From the NCBI GenBank assembly GCA_905221605.1, contig CAJNDS010000064.1, positions 200,182 through 214,953 of the forward strand: a stretch of DNA of 14,772 nt, in the 5' to 3' direction. Position 1 is the stretch's first letter. Each line of letters begins with the position of its first letter. This document shows, piece by piece, positions 14,542-14,772 of the stretch. The notes under the pieces were generated by a model. It was not told the origin of the DNA and did no database searches. It worked only from the letters and a program-made list of their open reading frames with translations. The position numbers and the translations under genes are program-made. The DNA is from Symbiodinium natans (taxonomy: Eukaryota > Sar > Dinophyceae > Suessiales > Symbiodiniaceae).

Positions 14542-14772
14542 GGGCCAAGCCTTGAAGCTTGAGGGTCTAATCAAAGCTTTTCAGGCTTTTTGGCTCCCTG
14601 GCCGGGCGGCCTGCGGATTCATGCGCGTAACCGAAACAATACTGCTAAAGAGCACGAGGGCAGCTCGTGGGCTACTCCCTTGGAACACTGTTTGGGTGCT
14701 TGTTTCGCACAGTAATGTTGGACTGGCTTTAGTGAGAAGGGGCACTATTATGCGATGTTCCGGAAATCCTAT
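14542..14772. other. Nothing recognised
   Basis: Short stretch to the window edge. GGCCGGGCGGCC at about 14599-14610 is near-palindromic. I see no gene or RNA signal. Confidence 0.4.

Noticed and set aside
14580-14600. TTTTGGCTC match to the dinoflagellate spliced leader
   Set aside because: Only nine bases match. The upstream CCGTAGCCA portion is absent, so it is not a spliced-leader gene or relic that I can support. A GGCTCAAG at about 8399 is equally short.

Overview
The window looks like nuclear DNA from a eukaryote with a large, repeat-rich genome. It has plant/alveolate-type telomere motifs (CCCTAAA/TTTAGGG), a tRNA-derived SINE-like element, many microsatellites, and no long uninterrupted genes. 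I see no bacterial operons, ribosome-binding sites, rRNA, CRISPR or viral genes. The telomere motif, mixed base composition, short exon-like reading frames and abundant short tandem duplications would suit a dinoflagellate (Symbiodiniaceae-like) or related alveolate alga. This is an inference: no spliced-leader gene or recognisable marker protein confirms it.

Layout. Bases 1-1858 form a subtelomere-like composite: a degenerate tandem duplication, a clean interstitial CCCTAAA block (251-304), a GGT microsatellite, a lysine/arginine-rich reading frame on the minus strand (401-793), a tRNA-derived SINE-like head (about 870-950, minus), a 370-base pyrimidine tract with an 11-base period, and about 540 bases of decayed CCCTAAA-like repeat. 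Both telomeric blocks have the orientation expected at a left chromosome end. From 1859 to about 9000 the DNA is mid-GC. It carries minus-strand coding-like segments (2239-2589, 3617-4021, 4297-5160, 6558-7141), several broken by frameshifts or stops. Among them lie a 90-base hairpin element (3035-3123), a TTCCGC minisatellite (3345-3505), a short foldback with CACTA/CACTG termini (8317-8457) and an AGGTCACG array. Bases 9040-10030 are AT-richer, with a 17-G run, one small basic reading frame and a hairpin. From 10500 to 14400 the best reading frames are again mostly on the minus strand (10536-10754, 11983-12294, 12360-12632, 12854-13114, 13825-14094, 14189-14380). Two of them (12854-13114, 13825-14094) have a predicted membrane segment.

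I recognise no protein family in any of these frames, so no symbols are given. Most better frames lie on the minus strand, which suggests either exons of one or more intron-rich minus-strand genes, or relics of such genes. The sequence alone cannot separate these options. All coding calls are hypothetical and need transcript evidence or homology.
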